A DNA stretch of 64,000 nucleotides from Polyangiaceae bacterium. Lineage in GTDB: Bacteria; Myxococcota_A; Polyangia; Polyangiales; Polyangiaceae. Every line of letters starts with the position of its first letter. Within the stretch, counting starts at the first letter, position 1. Of the stretch, positions 36,992-45,333 are shown piece after piece. The translations under genes and the position numbers were made by a program. The DNA lies in the NCBI GenBank assembly GCA_020848455.1, contig JADLAB010000070.1, positions 27,137-91,136 on the forward strand. Direction: 5' to 3'. A model generated the notes under the pieces. The model worked only from the letters and a program-made list of their open reading frames with translations. It was not told the origin of the DNA and did not search any database.

Positions 36992-37373
36992 CGCCGTCCT
37001 CGTGCAGCTTGTGGTTGCCGACGCACATCGGTCGGCCGTGGTAGGCGCGGCCACGCGTAGCGCCACCGCTGCATTCGGCAAACGAGGAGGTCGCGTCGCG
37101 CCCGGCATCCCAGCCGATCACGGCGTGCATGTCGCGGACGTACTCGGACTTGCCGGGCGGCGCCGAGAGCACGTGGTCGGGTGCCCGCACGGTCTGCGTC
37201 TCCAGGGAGCGGATCGCATCGGACGTCGTTCCCGGAAGGTACCTCGCAGGACCGTGGCGCGTGTGCGCGCGCGTCTGGCCGACGTGCGGGAAGTGCTTCC
37301 GGCCATGCTCCTGCCAGGCACAGCCGAGACGGTCGGGACATCGAGCAGGCTGCTGTTCGGGGACGTCCGTCAC
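36978..37373 (-). CDS. Unknown His/Cys-rich 131-aa protein, first gene of second module
   Basis: A 131-aa protein with a GTG start. It has five Cys and eleven or more His, including Cys-x4-Cys near residue 12, His-x3-His clusters, and a C-terminal Met-Cys-Val-Gly-Asn-His-Lys-Leu-His followed by an acidic Glu-Asp-Gly-Asp-Asp-Asp-Gly end. This suggests metal binding. Its stop lies inside the next gene. The composition differs from random antisense translation because the chain of overlapping starts and stops continues through three genes, but the call is not certain. Confidence 0.5.
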   Translation of the reverse strand: MTDVPEQQPARCPDRLGCAWQEHGRKHFPHVGQTRAHTRHGPARYLPGTTSDAIRSLETQTVRAPDHVLSAPPGKSEYVRDMHAVIGWDAGRDATSSFAECSGGATRGRAYHGRPMCVGNHKLHEDGDDDG

Positions 37374-37410
37374 CCGACAAGGCTAGCCTCGGAGCGCGCC
37401 AGGATCGAGC

Positions 37411-37509
37411 TTAGGTGCGCTCGAGCCTCCGCACGTCTACGTCGTCCTTGAGCCAGCCGTCCGCGCAGGCGATGGTCCATCGGCCGGGGGCTAGACGCGA
37501 TGACGACAT
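37411..37509 (-). CDS. Possible 32-aa small ORF upstream of second module
   Basis: A short ATG-started frame antisense to the extreme 5' end of drmA. It encodes a protein-like tail (Gly-Arg-Trp-Thr-Ile-Ala-Cys-Ala-Asp-Gly-Trp-Leu-Lys) and ends 38 bases before the GTG of the 131-aa gene. It could be a leader peptide, the remnant of a gene cut by recombination, or chance. Confidence 0.25.
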   Translation of the reverse strand: MSSSRLAPGRWTIACADGWLKDDVDVRRLERT

Positions 37510-40500
37510 CCGAGCAGATCCGCGAGCGCATCATCCAGGCCCTGGAGGCGGAGCTCGTCGGCCCGTTTCGGGCCTGCGACGACGGCGGTGCCGGGCGCTC
37601 GCCAGGCGCAGACGAGCTCCTGCGACTGCCGCCATCGCGCTGGTACCGCACCGGCTTCCTCGCGCCGCTCGGCGACCGCGAGACGCATGACGCCACCGCC
37701 GAGGACGAGCTCGGGGCCGGCCCCGACGAAGATGACGAGGACGGTGATCGGCAGGAGCCCGAGCCGAAGCAGCGTAAGCGCTACCCGGCGTCGCTCGGGC
37801 TCTCGGTGCTGCTGCCGGCGGCGGGCGCCGCGCCCGAGGTCGTGCACGTCACCCTGCGGTTCGCCGAGTACACGGCCGAGCCGCTCGAGGTCGAGGGGCA
37901 GAAGCGCCCCCGGACCGCGTGGCGCCGGCACGAGCGCGGGCCGTATCACGTCGACCTGCCCCTCGACCCGGCGAGCATCGAGAAGGGCGTGCCCGTTCCG
38001 GACGCCGCGAGCGTACGCGTCACCGGCAAGCTCGAGGCGGCCGAGGCGCCTGGCCTGCTCGAGGGCACGAGAGCGCTCGCCGTGTTCGTCGTGAACCAGC
38101 GGCCCGAGGTCGAGCGCGGACGGCAGGACGAGCAGTTCCTCTTCCAGGTGGAGCTCGAGGTCGCGTACGCACGGGGCTACGTGCCGCGGCCGAACCGGCA
38201 GGGCGAGCAGGCGACCGACTGGGACGACAAGGTCACGGATCTGCAGTTCCGCGGCCGCTACGAGTGGGCGGTCGGTCACGGTGTCTCCGTGACCGTGCCC
38301 GACGGCGAGCGCGGCGGGGGGGCCGAGAAGGTCACGCGCGTGCGCACCTCGTGGCTGCCGCGGTCCCAGGTGCTCGGCGTGCGCACGCGGGAGCAGCCGG
38401 GCGTCGAGACGTGCATGGAGAGCCTCGGCGCGCTCCCGGACGCCGCTGCGGTTCGGGTCGCGCTGCTCCCGATCGTCGATGCCTACGGTGGCTGGCTCGC
38501 AGACCAACTCAAGGTCGAGGTCGACAGCAAGGAGCGCCGCGAGACGCTCGACGAGCTCGTCCGGCGAGCCGAGCACGCACGCGGCAGGATCCGGGCGGGC
38601 ATCGAGGCGCTCGCCACCGAGCCCGAGCTCCTTCAAGCGTTCCGCCTGGCGAACCAGGCCATGGCGTTGTCGGCGCGGCGCCGCTCCCCCGAGCGCTACC
38701 CCGAGGGCACCGAGCCGCGCTGGCGCCTGTTCCAGCTGGCATTCTTGCTGCTCAACATCGTCGGTATCGCCGACGAGGCGCACGACGATCGCAACGACGT
38801 CGAGCTCATCTTCTTCCCGACGGGCGGCGGCAAGACCGAGGCGTACCTCGGGGTCATCGCGTTCACGCTGTTGCTGCGCCGGATGCGGGGAGCGAGCCGC
38901 CCGGACAAGGGGCTCGGGGTCGCCGTCCTGCTGCGCTACACGCTGCGGCTCCTCACGCTCGACCAGCTCGGCCGCGCCGCCACGCTCGTGTGCGCGCTCG
39001 AGATGCTGCGACGACAGAACGCTGAGCTCGGCACCGAGCGCTTCGCCGTCGGCCTCTGGGTCGGGCGCACCGCGACGGCCAACACCCTCGAGCAGGTCCG
39101 GCGCCTGATCCTCGACTACAAGAACAGCGCCTCGAAGACCGCACCGTCACCGTTCCCGCTCGTCACGTGCCCCTGGTGCAACGAGCCGCTCGGGCGGGAA
39201 AGCCTGACGCTCGTGCCGAGCGCGACCAAGGCGGAGGGCGTCACGGTCGGCTGCACGAGCTTTCGCTGCGATTTTTCGGCGCGCAGCAACCGCGACGGAT
39301 TGCCGGTCCTGTTCGTCGACGAGCAGATCTACCAGGAGCTGCCCTCGTTCCTCGTCGCCACGGTCGACAAGTTCGCGATGCTGCCGTGGCGTGGCGAGAC
39401 GGGGCTCCTCTTCGGAAGGGCGAGCGCCCGCGAGGGCCAGCGCTTTTACGGGCCGCTCGATGCGGCGCCGCGGACCGCGCTTCCCCTGCCAGACGGGCTG
39501 CGCCCGCCCGAGCTCATCGTGCAGGACGAGCTCCACCTCATCTCGGGGCCGCTCGGCACCATGGTCGGGCTCTACGAGACGGTCATCGAGTACCTGTGCA
39601 GCCGCTCCACCGCGGGCGCCTCCACGCGCGCCAAGGTCGTGTGCTCGACCGCGACCGTCCGGCGGGCGCGGGAGCAGATCCGCGCACTCTTCGGTCGGCG
39701 TGACGTGCGGCTCTTCCCACCGCCCGGCAGCGAGGAGTCCGAGACCTGGTTCGCCGGGGTGGATCGCGAGCGCCCGGGCAGGCTCTACCTCGGGATTGCC
39801 GCCCAGGGCCGGTCCATGAAGGACATCCTGCTGCGGACGTACACGACGCTACTCGCCGCCGGGCAGAAGCAGTACGGCGCCGACACCGTGGCCAAGCGCG
39901 GCCGCAAGGGCACCGTGCCGACGGTGGCCGCGACCACGGCCGACAACCCGGCCGACACCTACATGACGCTCGTGGGCTACTTCAACAGCCTGCGCGAGCT
40001 CGGCGGGATGCGCCGCCTGGTCGAGGACGAGGTGCGGCGCCTCTGCGCTGGGGCGAGCACGCGGGTGCCGCTCGGTGAGAGCGCGCACCTCCTGCTCGCG
40101 GACCGCCTGATCCAGATCGAGCCCGTCGAGCTCACCTCGCGCGAGCACACCGGCAAGATCAAGCAGGCCAAGGACCGGCTGAACAAACCGCACGCCGACC
40201 CCGAACATGTCGATGTGCTCCTCGCCTCGAACATGATCTCGGTCGGCGTGGACATCGACCGGCTCGGCCTCATGGTCGTGGCCGGGCAGCCGAAGACGAC
40301 GAGCGAGTACATCCAGGCCACGAGCCGCGTCGGCCGCCAGACGCCCGGCCTCGTGGTGACCTGCTTCAACGTCGCCAAGCCCCGCGATCGGTCTCACTAC
40401 GAGCGCTTCGCCGCCTACCACGAGAGCTTCTACCGCTTCGTCGAGGCCACGAGCCTCACGCCCTTCTCGGGCCCGGCGCTCGAGCGCGGGCTCGCCGGCA

Positions 40501-40937
40501 CGCTCATCGCCATGGTGCGGCTCGCCGACATGGTCATGACCGCTCCCGGCTCGGCCATGGACGTCGAGGCCCATCGCGAGCTCGGCGAGCGCGCCGTGCG
40601 CATCCTCGCGGAGCGAGCCGGCGCTCACGACGACACCATGGACGCCGAGGAATCCGAACGGCTGCGTGAAGAGTTGCGCCGCCGCGGCCAGAGCCTGCTC
40701 GACGATTGGGAGAAGATCGTCGGCCGGGCCCGCAACGTGGCGGCCGCCAAGCGCACCTACTCGCGCTTCGACCGCGACAAGGCCGGAGGCAAGCCGCTCC
40801 TCTTCATGGTGGTCGACGAGGACAAGCCACCGCCCCACACGGACGAGGCGAAGTTCGCCGCACCGACCTCGATGCGCGACGTCGAGGCGTCGGTCCACCT
40901 CTGGGTCGAGCGCCGCGCTCTCGGAGGTAAGGGCTGA
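37500..40937 (+). CDS. drmA: DISARM helicase DrmA
   Basis: A 1145-aa SF2 helicase. Walker A is Pro-Thr-Gly-Gly-Gly-Lys-Thr-Glu-Ala-Tyr near residue 440, and motif II is Asp-Glu-Leu-His near residue 675. Motif V/VI has Ser-Arg-Val-Gly-Arg-Gln near residue 941. A Cys-Pro-Trp-Cys zinc motif lies near residue 557, between motifs I and II, as in DrmA homologues. An acidic linker with Glu/Asp runs lies around residues 70-90. Its stop overlaps the drmB start (TGATG). DrmA and DrmB form the core DISARM complex that binds incoming DNA. Its start is cut off from drmMI by about 5.2 kb of antisense genes. Confidence 0.93.
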   Translation: MTTSEQIRERIIQALEAELVGPFRACDDGGAGRSPGADELLRLPPSRWYRTGFLAPLGDRETHDATAEDELGAGPDEDDEDGDRQEPEPKQRKRYPASLGLSVLLPAAGAAPEVVHVTLRFAEYTAEPLEVEGQKRPRTAWRRHERGPYHVDLPLDPASIEKGVPVPDAASVRVTGKLEAAEAPGLLEGTRALAVFVVNQRPEVERGRQDEQFLFQVELEVAYARGYVPRPNRQGEQATDWDDKVTDLQFRGRYEWAVGHGVSVTVPDGERGGGAEKVTRVRTSWLPRSQVLGVRTREQPGVETCMESLGALPDAAAVRVALLPIVDAYGGWLADQLKVEVDSKERRETLDELVRRAEHARGRIRAGIEALATEPELLQAFRLANQAMALSARRRSPERYPEGTEPRWRLFQLAFLLLNIVGIADEAHDDRNDVELIFFPTGGGKTEAYLGVIAFTLLLRRMRGASRPDKGLGVAVLLRYTLRLLTLDQLGRAATLVCALEMLRRQNAELGTERFAVGLWVGRTATANTLEQVRRLILDYKNSASKTAPSPFPLVTCPWCNEPLGRESLTLVPSATKAEGVTVGCTSFRCDFSARSNRDGLPVLFVDEQIYQELPSFLVATVDKFAMLPWRGETGLLFGRASAREGQRFYGPLDAAPRTALPLPDGLRPPELIVQDELHLISGPLGTMVGLYETVIEYLCSRSTAGASTRAKVVCSTATVRRAREQIRALFGRRDVRLFPPPGSEESETWFAGVDRERPGRLYLGIAAQGRSMKDILLRTYTTLLAAGQKQYGADTVAKRGRKGTVPTVAATTADNPADTYMTLVGYFNSLRELGGMRRLVEDEVRRLCAGASTRVPLGESAHLLLADRLIQIEPVELTSREHTGKIKQAKDRLNKPHADPEHVDVLLASNMISVGVDIDRLGLMVVAGQPKTTSEYIQATSRVGRQTPGLVVTCFNVAKPRDRSHYERFAAYHESFYRFVEATSLTPFSGPALERGLAGTLIAMVRLADMVMTAPGSAMDVEAHRELGERAVRILAERAGAHDDTMDAEESERLREELRRRGQSLLDDWEKIVGRARNVAAAKRTYSRFDRDKAGGKPLLFMVVDEDKPPPHTDEAKFAAPTSMRDVEASVHLWVERRALGGKG

Positions 40938-42790
40938 TGGCGAAGTCGTTCAAGAAGCAGCAGACCATGCAGCCCGACGGCCGCGTGCGGCGCAGTCAGG
41001 CCGTCACGACGTACGGACCGGGGGCGATGATGGACCTCCTCGACCAGGCCGTGCTCGTCGGCGGGCTCGACTTCTGGAGCTACGACCGCCACCGCGACAT
41101 CCCGGAGATCCAGGAGCCGCGCCTGCGCGCTGCGATCGCCGAGTACTTCCGTGCCGTCGAGCTCGAGCTGTCCGAGGAGCAGCCGTTTCTAGGCCCGCCA
41201 GAGAGTGACGAGCGCGAGCCCACGCGCTTCGCCGGCATCCAGGTGCTGGAATTCCCCACCTGGTTCGTGTGCCAGAGCCCGGACTGCCGGGCACTCGTGC
41301 GCCGCGACGGGCTCGAGGCGAAGGGGCGCCGCTACATCCACAACTGCTCCTCGACCAAGAAGGCGTCGGAGACGGTGCCGGTGCGGTTCGTCGCCGCATG
41401 CCGGCGCGGACACCTCGACGACTTCCCGTGGATCTCGTTCGTGCACCTCGCTCGACCCGAGGGCCGATGCGCCGCTCCCAGCTTGAGCCTTCGCGAAGGC
41501 GCGACAGGCGACTTCTCCGAGGTGGAGGTCGACTGCGCGTGCGGCGCCTCGAACAAGCTCAGCGCCGCGCTCGCCGGCGTGCCACTCGCTTGCGCGGGAC
41601 AGCGCCCTTGGCTTGGCCCTCAAGGGCGGGAGGATTGCGCAGAGCAGCTTCGTCTTCTGGTGCGCACCGCCAGCAACTCCTACTTCAGCCAGACCGTGAG
41701 CGCGCTCTCCGTCCCCGAGCCGGGCCGCGAGCTGGAAGAGAAGGTGCGCTCGGTCTGGGACGTGCTGAAGAGCGCGACGCCCGAGCTCCTCACTGCGTTC
41801 CGGCAGATCCCGAAGGTGCAGCTCGCCGTCCAGGGGTTCACCGACGCCGACGTCATGAAGACGGTGCAGGCCATCACCAAGGGCACGCCGGTCGCCCGCT
41901 TGCCCCTGCGCACGGCAGAGTTCCTGCAGTTCACGCAGCAACCGCTCGAGGCTCCGGGTGACCTCGCGCCCGCAGACGTCAACTTCTACGCGCGCGTGTG
42001 CAAGCCCAAGAGCGGCATGCCCGAGGGCGTGAAGCGGCTCGTCCTGGCATCGAAGCTCCGAGAGGTCGCCGCCCAGATCGGGTTCACGAGGCTCGAAGCG
42101 AGCACTCCGGACCTACAGGGCGAGTTCGACCTCGGCGTGCAGTCGGCGCGGCTGGGGCTCACGACGAGCTGGCTCCCCGCGACCGAGATCCGCGGCGAGG
42201 GCGCGTTCATCGAGCTCGACGAGGCAGCGGTGCGTGTCTGGGAGCAGCGCAAGGAGGTCAAGGCGCGCGGCAAGGCGCTCATGGCCGGCTACGACGCCTG
42301 GTCGAAGACCGTGACGAATCCGCCGCCATTTCCGGGCGTTCGCTTCTACCTGTTGCACTCCCTGTCCCACCTCCTCATCTCGGCCATCAGCCTCGAATGC
42401 GGGTACTCGGCGAGCGCCATCCGGGAGCGGATCTACTGCGGGCCGTCGCCGCGCGACCCCCAGACGCCGATGGCGGCGATCCTGCTCTCGACGGGCACGT
42501 CCGGCACGGAGGGCACGCTCGGCGGTCTGGTCGAGGAGGGGCGCCGGCTGCGCGCCCATCTGGCTCGCGCGTACGACCTCGGCAAGCTTTGCTCGAACGA
42601 CCCCGTGTGTGCCGGCCACTCGCCGCACAACGACCCTGCCGAGCGCTACCTCGAAGGGGCGGCCTGCCATGGGTGCCTCTTCATCGCGGAGTGCAGCTGC
42701 GAGCGCTTCAACCGCTACCTCGATCGCACACTCGTCGTGCCGTCGGTCGGCCAGCCGCGCGAGCTCGCCTTCTTTGGACGGCGCCCATGA
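40937..42790 (+). CDS. drmB: DISARM DUF1998 protein DrmB
   Basis: A 617-aa DUF1998 protein. The N-terminus has the characteristic Gln-Ala-Val-Thr-Thr-Tyr-Gly-Pro-Gly-Ala segment near residue 22. Zinc-type Cys pairs occur in Cys-Gln-Ser-Pro-Asp-Cys (about 112), Cys-Arg-Arg-Gly-His (about 155) and Cys-Ala-Cys-Gly (about 200), and a C-terminal cluster has Cys-His-Gly-Cys-Leu-Phe and Cys-Ser-Cys-Glu-Arg-Phe-Asn. It is the partner of DrmA in the DISARM core complex. It is coupled to drmA by a TGATG overlap and to drmC by an ATGA overlap at 42787. Confidence 0.93.
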   Translation: MAKSFKKQQTMQPDGRVRRSQAVTTYGPGAMMDLLDQAVLVGGLDFWSYDRHRDIPEIQEPRLRAAIAEYFRAVELELSEEQPFLGPPESDEREPTRFAGIQVLEFPTWFVCQSPDCRALVRRDGLEAKGRRYIHNCSSTKKASETVPVRFVAACRRGHLDDFPWISFVHLARPEGRCAAPSLSLREGATGDFSEVEVDCACGASNKLSAALAGVPLACAGQRPWLGPQGREDCAEQLRLLVRTASNSYFSQTVSALSVPEPGRELEEKVRSVWDVLKSATPELLTAFRQIPKVQLAVQGFTDADVMKTVQAITKGTPVARLPLRTAEFLQFTQQPLEAPGDLAPADVNFYARVCKPKSGMPEGVKRLVLASKLREVAAQIGFTRLEASTPDLQGEFDLGVQSARLGLTTSWLPATEIRGEGAFIELDEAAVRVWEQRKEVKARGKALMAGYDAWSKTVTNPPPFPGVRFYLLHSLSHLLISAISLECGYSASAIRERIYCGPSPRDPQTPMAAILLSTGTSGTEGTLGGLVEEGRRLRAHLARAYDLGKLCSNDPVCAGHSPHNDPAERYLEGAACHGCLFIAECSCERFNRYLDRTLVVPSVGQPRELAFFGRRP

Positions 42791-43559
42791 GCGCCCTGGC
42801 GCGCGGGCTCTCGGACGTGGCGACGCCCGATCTCGAGACGCTGCTCCGGGCGGTCGAGCGCGGGACCTTGCAGTGCCCGCCGACGAAGGCTGGGTTCTCG
42901 CACTGGGGCTCGGCGAGCGGTCGAGCGTGCTCGGTGCGCTCTTCGGTTCCCTCGACCGGACCGGCGTCGAGGTGGCGCTTCGTCTCGTGCTGGCCGAGCG
43001 CGCGCACCGGCCACCGCCGCGTCTCGACCTCGTGTGGACGGGGCCCGAGGTGCAGACGGCGCCGACGCGCGACACCGCGATCGTCGTGCGGCAGCTCTTC
43101 GAGCGGGCCGAGCGCACCGTCATCGTCGCGGGCTTCCGTTTCGACCATGGCGAAGAGCTCCTGCGCGCGCTTCACGTCGGGATGCGCGACCGCGGGGTCG
43201 AGGCGCGCCTCTTCCTCGACATCGATGGCAAGGCGAGCACGCCCGCGGGCGCCGACGCCTTCGCGACCGAGAAGATCGACGCCTTCTTCTCGGCCAACTG
43301 GCCGTTCGGAGCGCCGCGGCCCGACGTCTACTACGACCCGCGCACCGCTACGCCCGGCGTGTGGGCGAGCCTCCACGCCAAGTGCGTGGTCGTCGACGAG
43401 CGCGTCACGCTCATCGGCTCGGCGAACTTCACGGCGCGGGCCCAGTCGCGCAACATCGAGGCCGGCGTGCTCATCGAGGACGTCGACTTCGCGCGGCGGC
43501 TCGGTGGGCAGTGGCGGAGCTTGATCGAGGCGGGCTTGGTGCGGAGGTACTTGGGATAG
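42787..43559 (+). CDS. drmC: DISARM phospholipase-D-type nuclease DrmC, apparent frameshift
   Basis: The ATG at 42787 overlaps the drmB stop. Residues 1-36 (Met-Ser-Ala-Leu-Ala-Arg...Cys-Pro-Pro-Thr-Lys-Ala-Gly) are in one frame; the continuation (Val-Leu-Ala-Leu-Gly-Leu-Gly...) is in the frame beginning at 42894. A single missing G in the GGG run at 42892-42894 joins the two frames seamlessly. The remaining 220 residues contain one HKD motif (His-Ala-Lys-Cys-Val-Val-Val-Asp near residue 197, then Gly-Ser-Ala-Asn-Phe), typical of DrmC. A GTG at 42927 could start a shorter protein with the whole PLD domain. It is either broken, a sequencing error or made in shorter form. Confidence 0.8.
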
Positions 43560-43594
43560 CTCTGCGCGCGCGAGCGCCGCCGCCGCCGCGACGT

Positions 43595-45259
43595 CTACGC
43601 GGTGACCTCCCGCCGGGCCTCCGCGTGGCCGAGCTCGGCCGCGCGTCGTAGGTCGGGCGCTGCGAGTGCCAGATCGCCCTGCGCCCGCCGCGCCAGGCCG
43701 CGCTGGTAGAAGCCCTCCGCGGCGACGCTGGTGATCCGGCTCGCGACGAGTACGTCGAAGTCCCGCACGGCGCAGCTCAGGGCGTCGCCGCCGCCGAGCA
43801 GGCGCTGCGCGATACCCCGAAGCAGATGATGGCGGAGCTGGACGTTGCCACCTACTGGGCTCGCCATCGCGCCGGTCAGATCTGCGATGGCCTGCCGCAG
43901 CCAACCATCGCGCGCCGCGCTCACGTCGCGCAGACGTCCGATGTCGAGCACGGCGACGTCCGACCCCAGCGGCCGGGGCCCGAAGTCGCCAGCGGCTGCC
44001 GCGGTCGCCTGCTCATACCGAGCGATGAGGTGGTCGGCACGCGTGCCGAGGTACGCGGCCTCGGCCGGGAACAGCCCGATGGCCCGCGTGGCGTCCGCTA
44101 TGGCCTCGTCGAGCTCGCCCGCTTGACGTTTCGTCCAGGAGGACGCCTGCCAAGCATCAGCCTGCGCTCGCTGCGCGCCCGCCGCATCGGCGTCGAGGAT
44201 GGGCGGGGGTCCCTGCTCCTGCGCCGGCGCGGGTCTTCCACCCGGCAGCTGCGTGTCGCCTGCCAGGGCTCGCCTCCGGAAGATCTCGACGACCGAGCGC
44301 ACCGACGACCGGCAGTGGGGTGTCCCGAACGGCTGGAGCGCGACTGCCAGCTTGTCGAGGCTCTGATAGCGGTCGCTGCGGCTGCGCTCGAGGCACCGAT
44401 GCACGACGTCACGCAAGCCTGGCGGCACTTCCGGTCGCACCGCGCAGAGATCGCGGGGAGCGCCGTGGAGCACCGCTCTGTGCAGCGCGCCCCAGGTGTT
44501 GCCACAGTCGAACGGCAAGCACCCCGCGACGAGCTCATACAGGATGACGCCAAGCGCCCAGATGTCGCACCGCGCGTCGATGTCCTCGGCCCCCTGGAGC
44601 TGCTCGGGTGACATGTACTGCGCGGTACCCACGACCGCGTGCTTGAGCGTCAGGGAGGAGTACCACGTCGCCGCGTCCCCCTCGCTCTCATCGCTGATGT
44701 GCAGCGTCTTCGCGAGGCCGAAATCCAGCACCTTCACGAGCGCGGTGCCATCGGGCCGTTGGGTCAGGAACAGGTTTGCCGGCTTCAAGTCCCGGTGCAC
44801 GACCGGCGACGGTCGTGCATGTGCAACGGCAAGCCCCTCGCATGCCTGCAGCACGTAGTCGACCGCGGTCGCCACAGGCAGCGGTCCTCCCTGCTCGTGG
44901 AGGTGCCGGCGCAGCGCGAGCTCGAGGTCGGCACCGTCGAGGTACTCCATGACCAGATAGACGAGGCCCGTCGGCAGCACGCCAAGGTCGAAGAAGCGCA
45001 CGACATGTTCGCTCTGCATGGAGGCGACGGCCTGCGCCTCTCGACGCAACCGCTCCATCCCCTGCTGTTCGAGCGTGGCCGTGGGCAACAGGCACTTGAT
45101 CGCGACCCTGCAACGCAGCTGCATGTGGAACGCCGCCACGACCACGGCCTGGCCGCCATCGGCCAAGACCCCTTCGACCAGGTAGCGCTCGTCGATGACA
45201 GCCGGGATGGCGTACGAGGCGAGAACCCGCGATGACGGAGCGCCAGGAGCTGTGTCCAT
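43595..45259 (-). CDS. Ser/Thr protein kinase with TPR-like C-terminus
   Basis: A 554-aa cytoplasmic kinase. Kinase domain in residues 25-300: Val-Ala-Ile-Lys near 55, His-Arg-Asp-Leu-Lys-Pro-Ala-Asn near 154, Asp-Phe-Gly-Leu-Ala near 177 and Ser-Pro-Glu-Gln in place of Ala-Pro-Glu. The Gly-rich loop is irregular (Leu-Ala-Asp-Gly-Gly-Gln) but all catalytic residues are present. The C-terminal 230 residues are helical repeats resembling TPRs, suited to protein binding. It lies inside the island repeat, 74 bp downstream of the kinase-like pseudokinase on the same strand, and converges with drmC. Confidence 0.88.
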   Translation of the reverse strand: MDTAPGAPSSRVLASYAIPAVIDERYLVEGVLADGGQAVVVAAFHMQLRCRVAIKCLLPTATLEQQGMERLRREAQAVASMQSEHVVRFFDLGVLPTGLVYLVMEYLDGADLELALRRHLHEQGGPLPVATAVDYVLQACEGLAVAHARPSPVVHRDLKPANLFLTQRPDGTALVKVLDFGLAKTLHISDESEGDAATWYSSLTLKHAVVGTAQYMSPEQLQGAEDIDARCDIWALGVILYELVAGCLPFDCGNTWGALHRAVLHGAPRDLCAVRPEVPPGLRDVVHRCLERSRSDRYQSLDKLAVALQPFGTPHCRSSVRSVVEIFRRRALAGDTQLPGGRPAPAQEQGPPPILDADAAGAQRAQADAWQASSWTKRQAGELDEAIADATRAIGLFPAEAAYLGTRADHLIARYEQATAAAAGDFGPRPLGSDVAVLDIGRLRDVSAARDGWLRQAIADLTGAMASPVGGNVQLRHHLLRGIAQRLLGGGDALSCAVRDFDVLVASRITSVAAEGFYQRGLARRAQGDLALAAPDLRRAAELGHAEARREVTA

Positions 45260-45333
45260 CGTGGCCGCGGATCCTAGCGCGTTTCGAGGCCCGGCGACGC
45301 TTCTGGCGGGCGGTGCGCCGGGGGCTTGCTGGC

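Noticed and set aside
36075..37373. Assignment of the small-protein module to a ubiquitin-like conjugation system
   Set aside because: The Cys-Val-Gly-Asn-His segment prompted the idea, but no E1, JAB or Ubl-like gene and no clear E2 motif is present.
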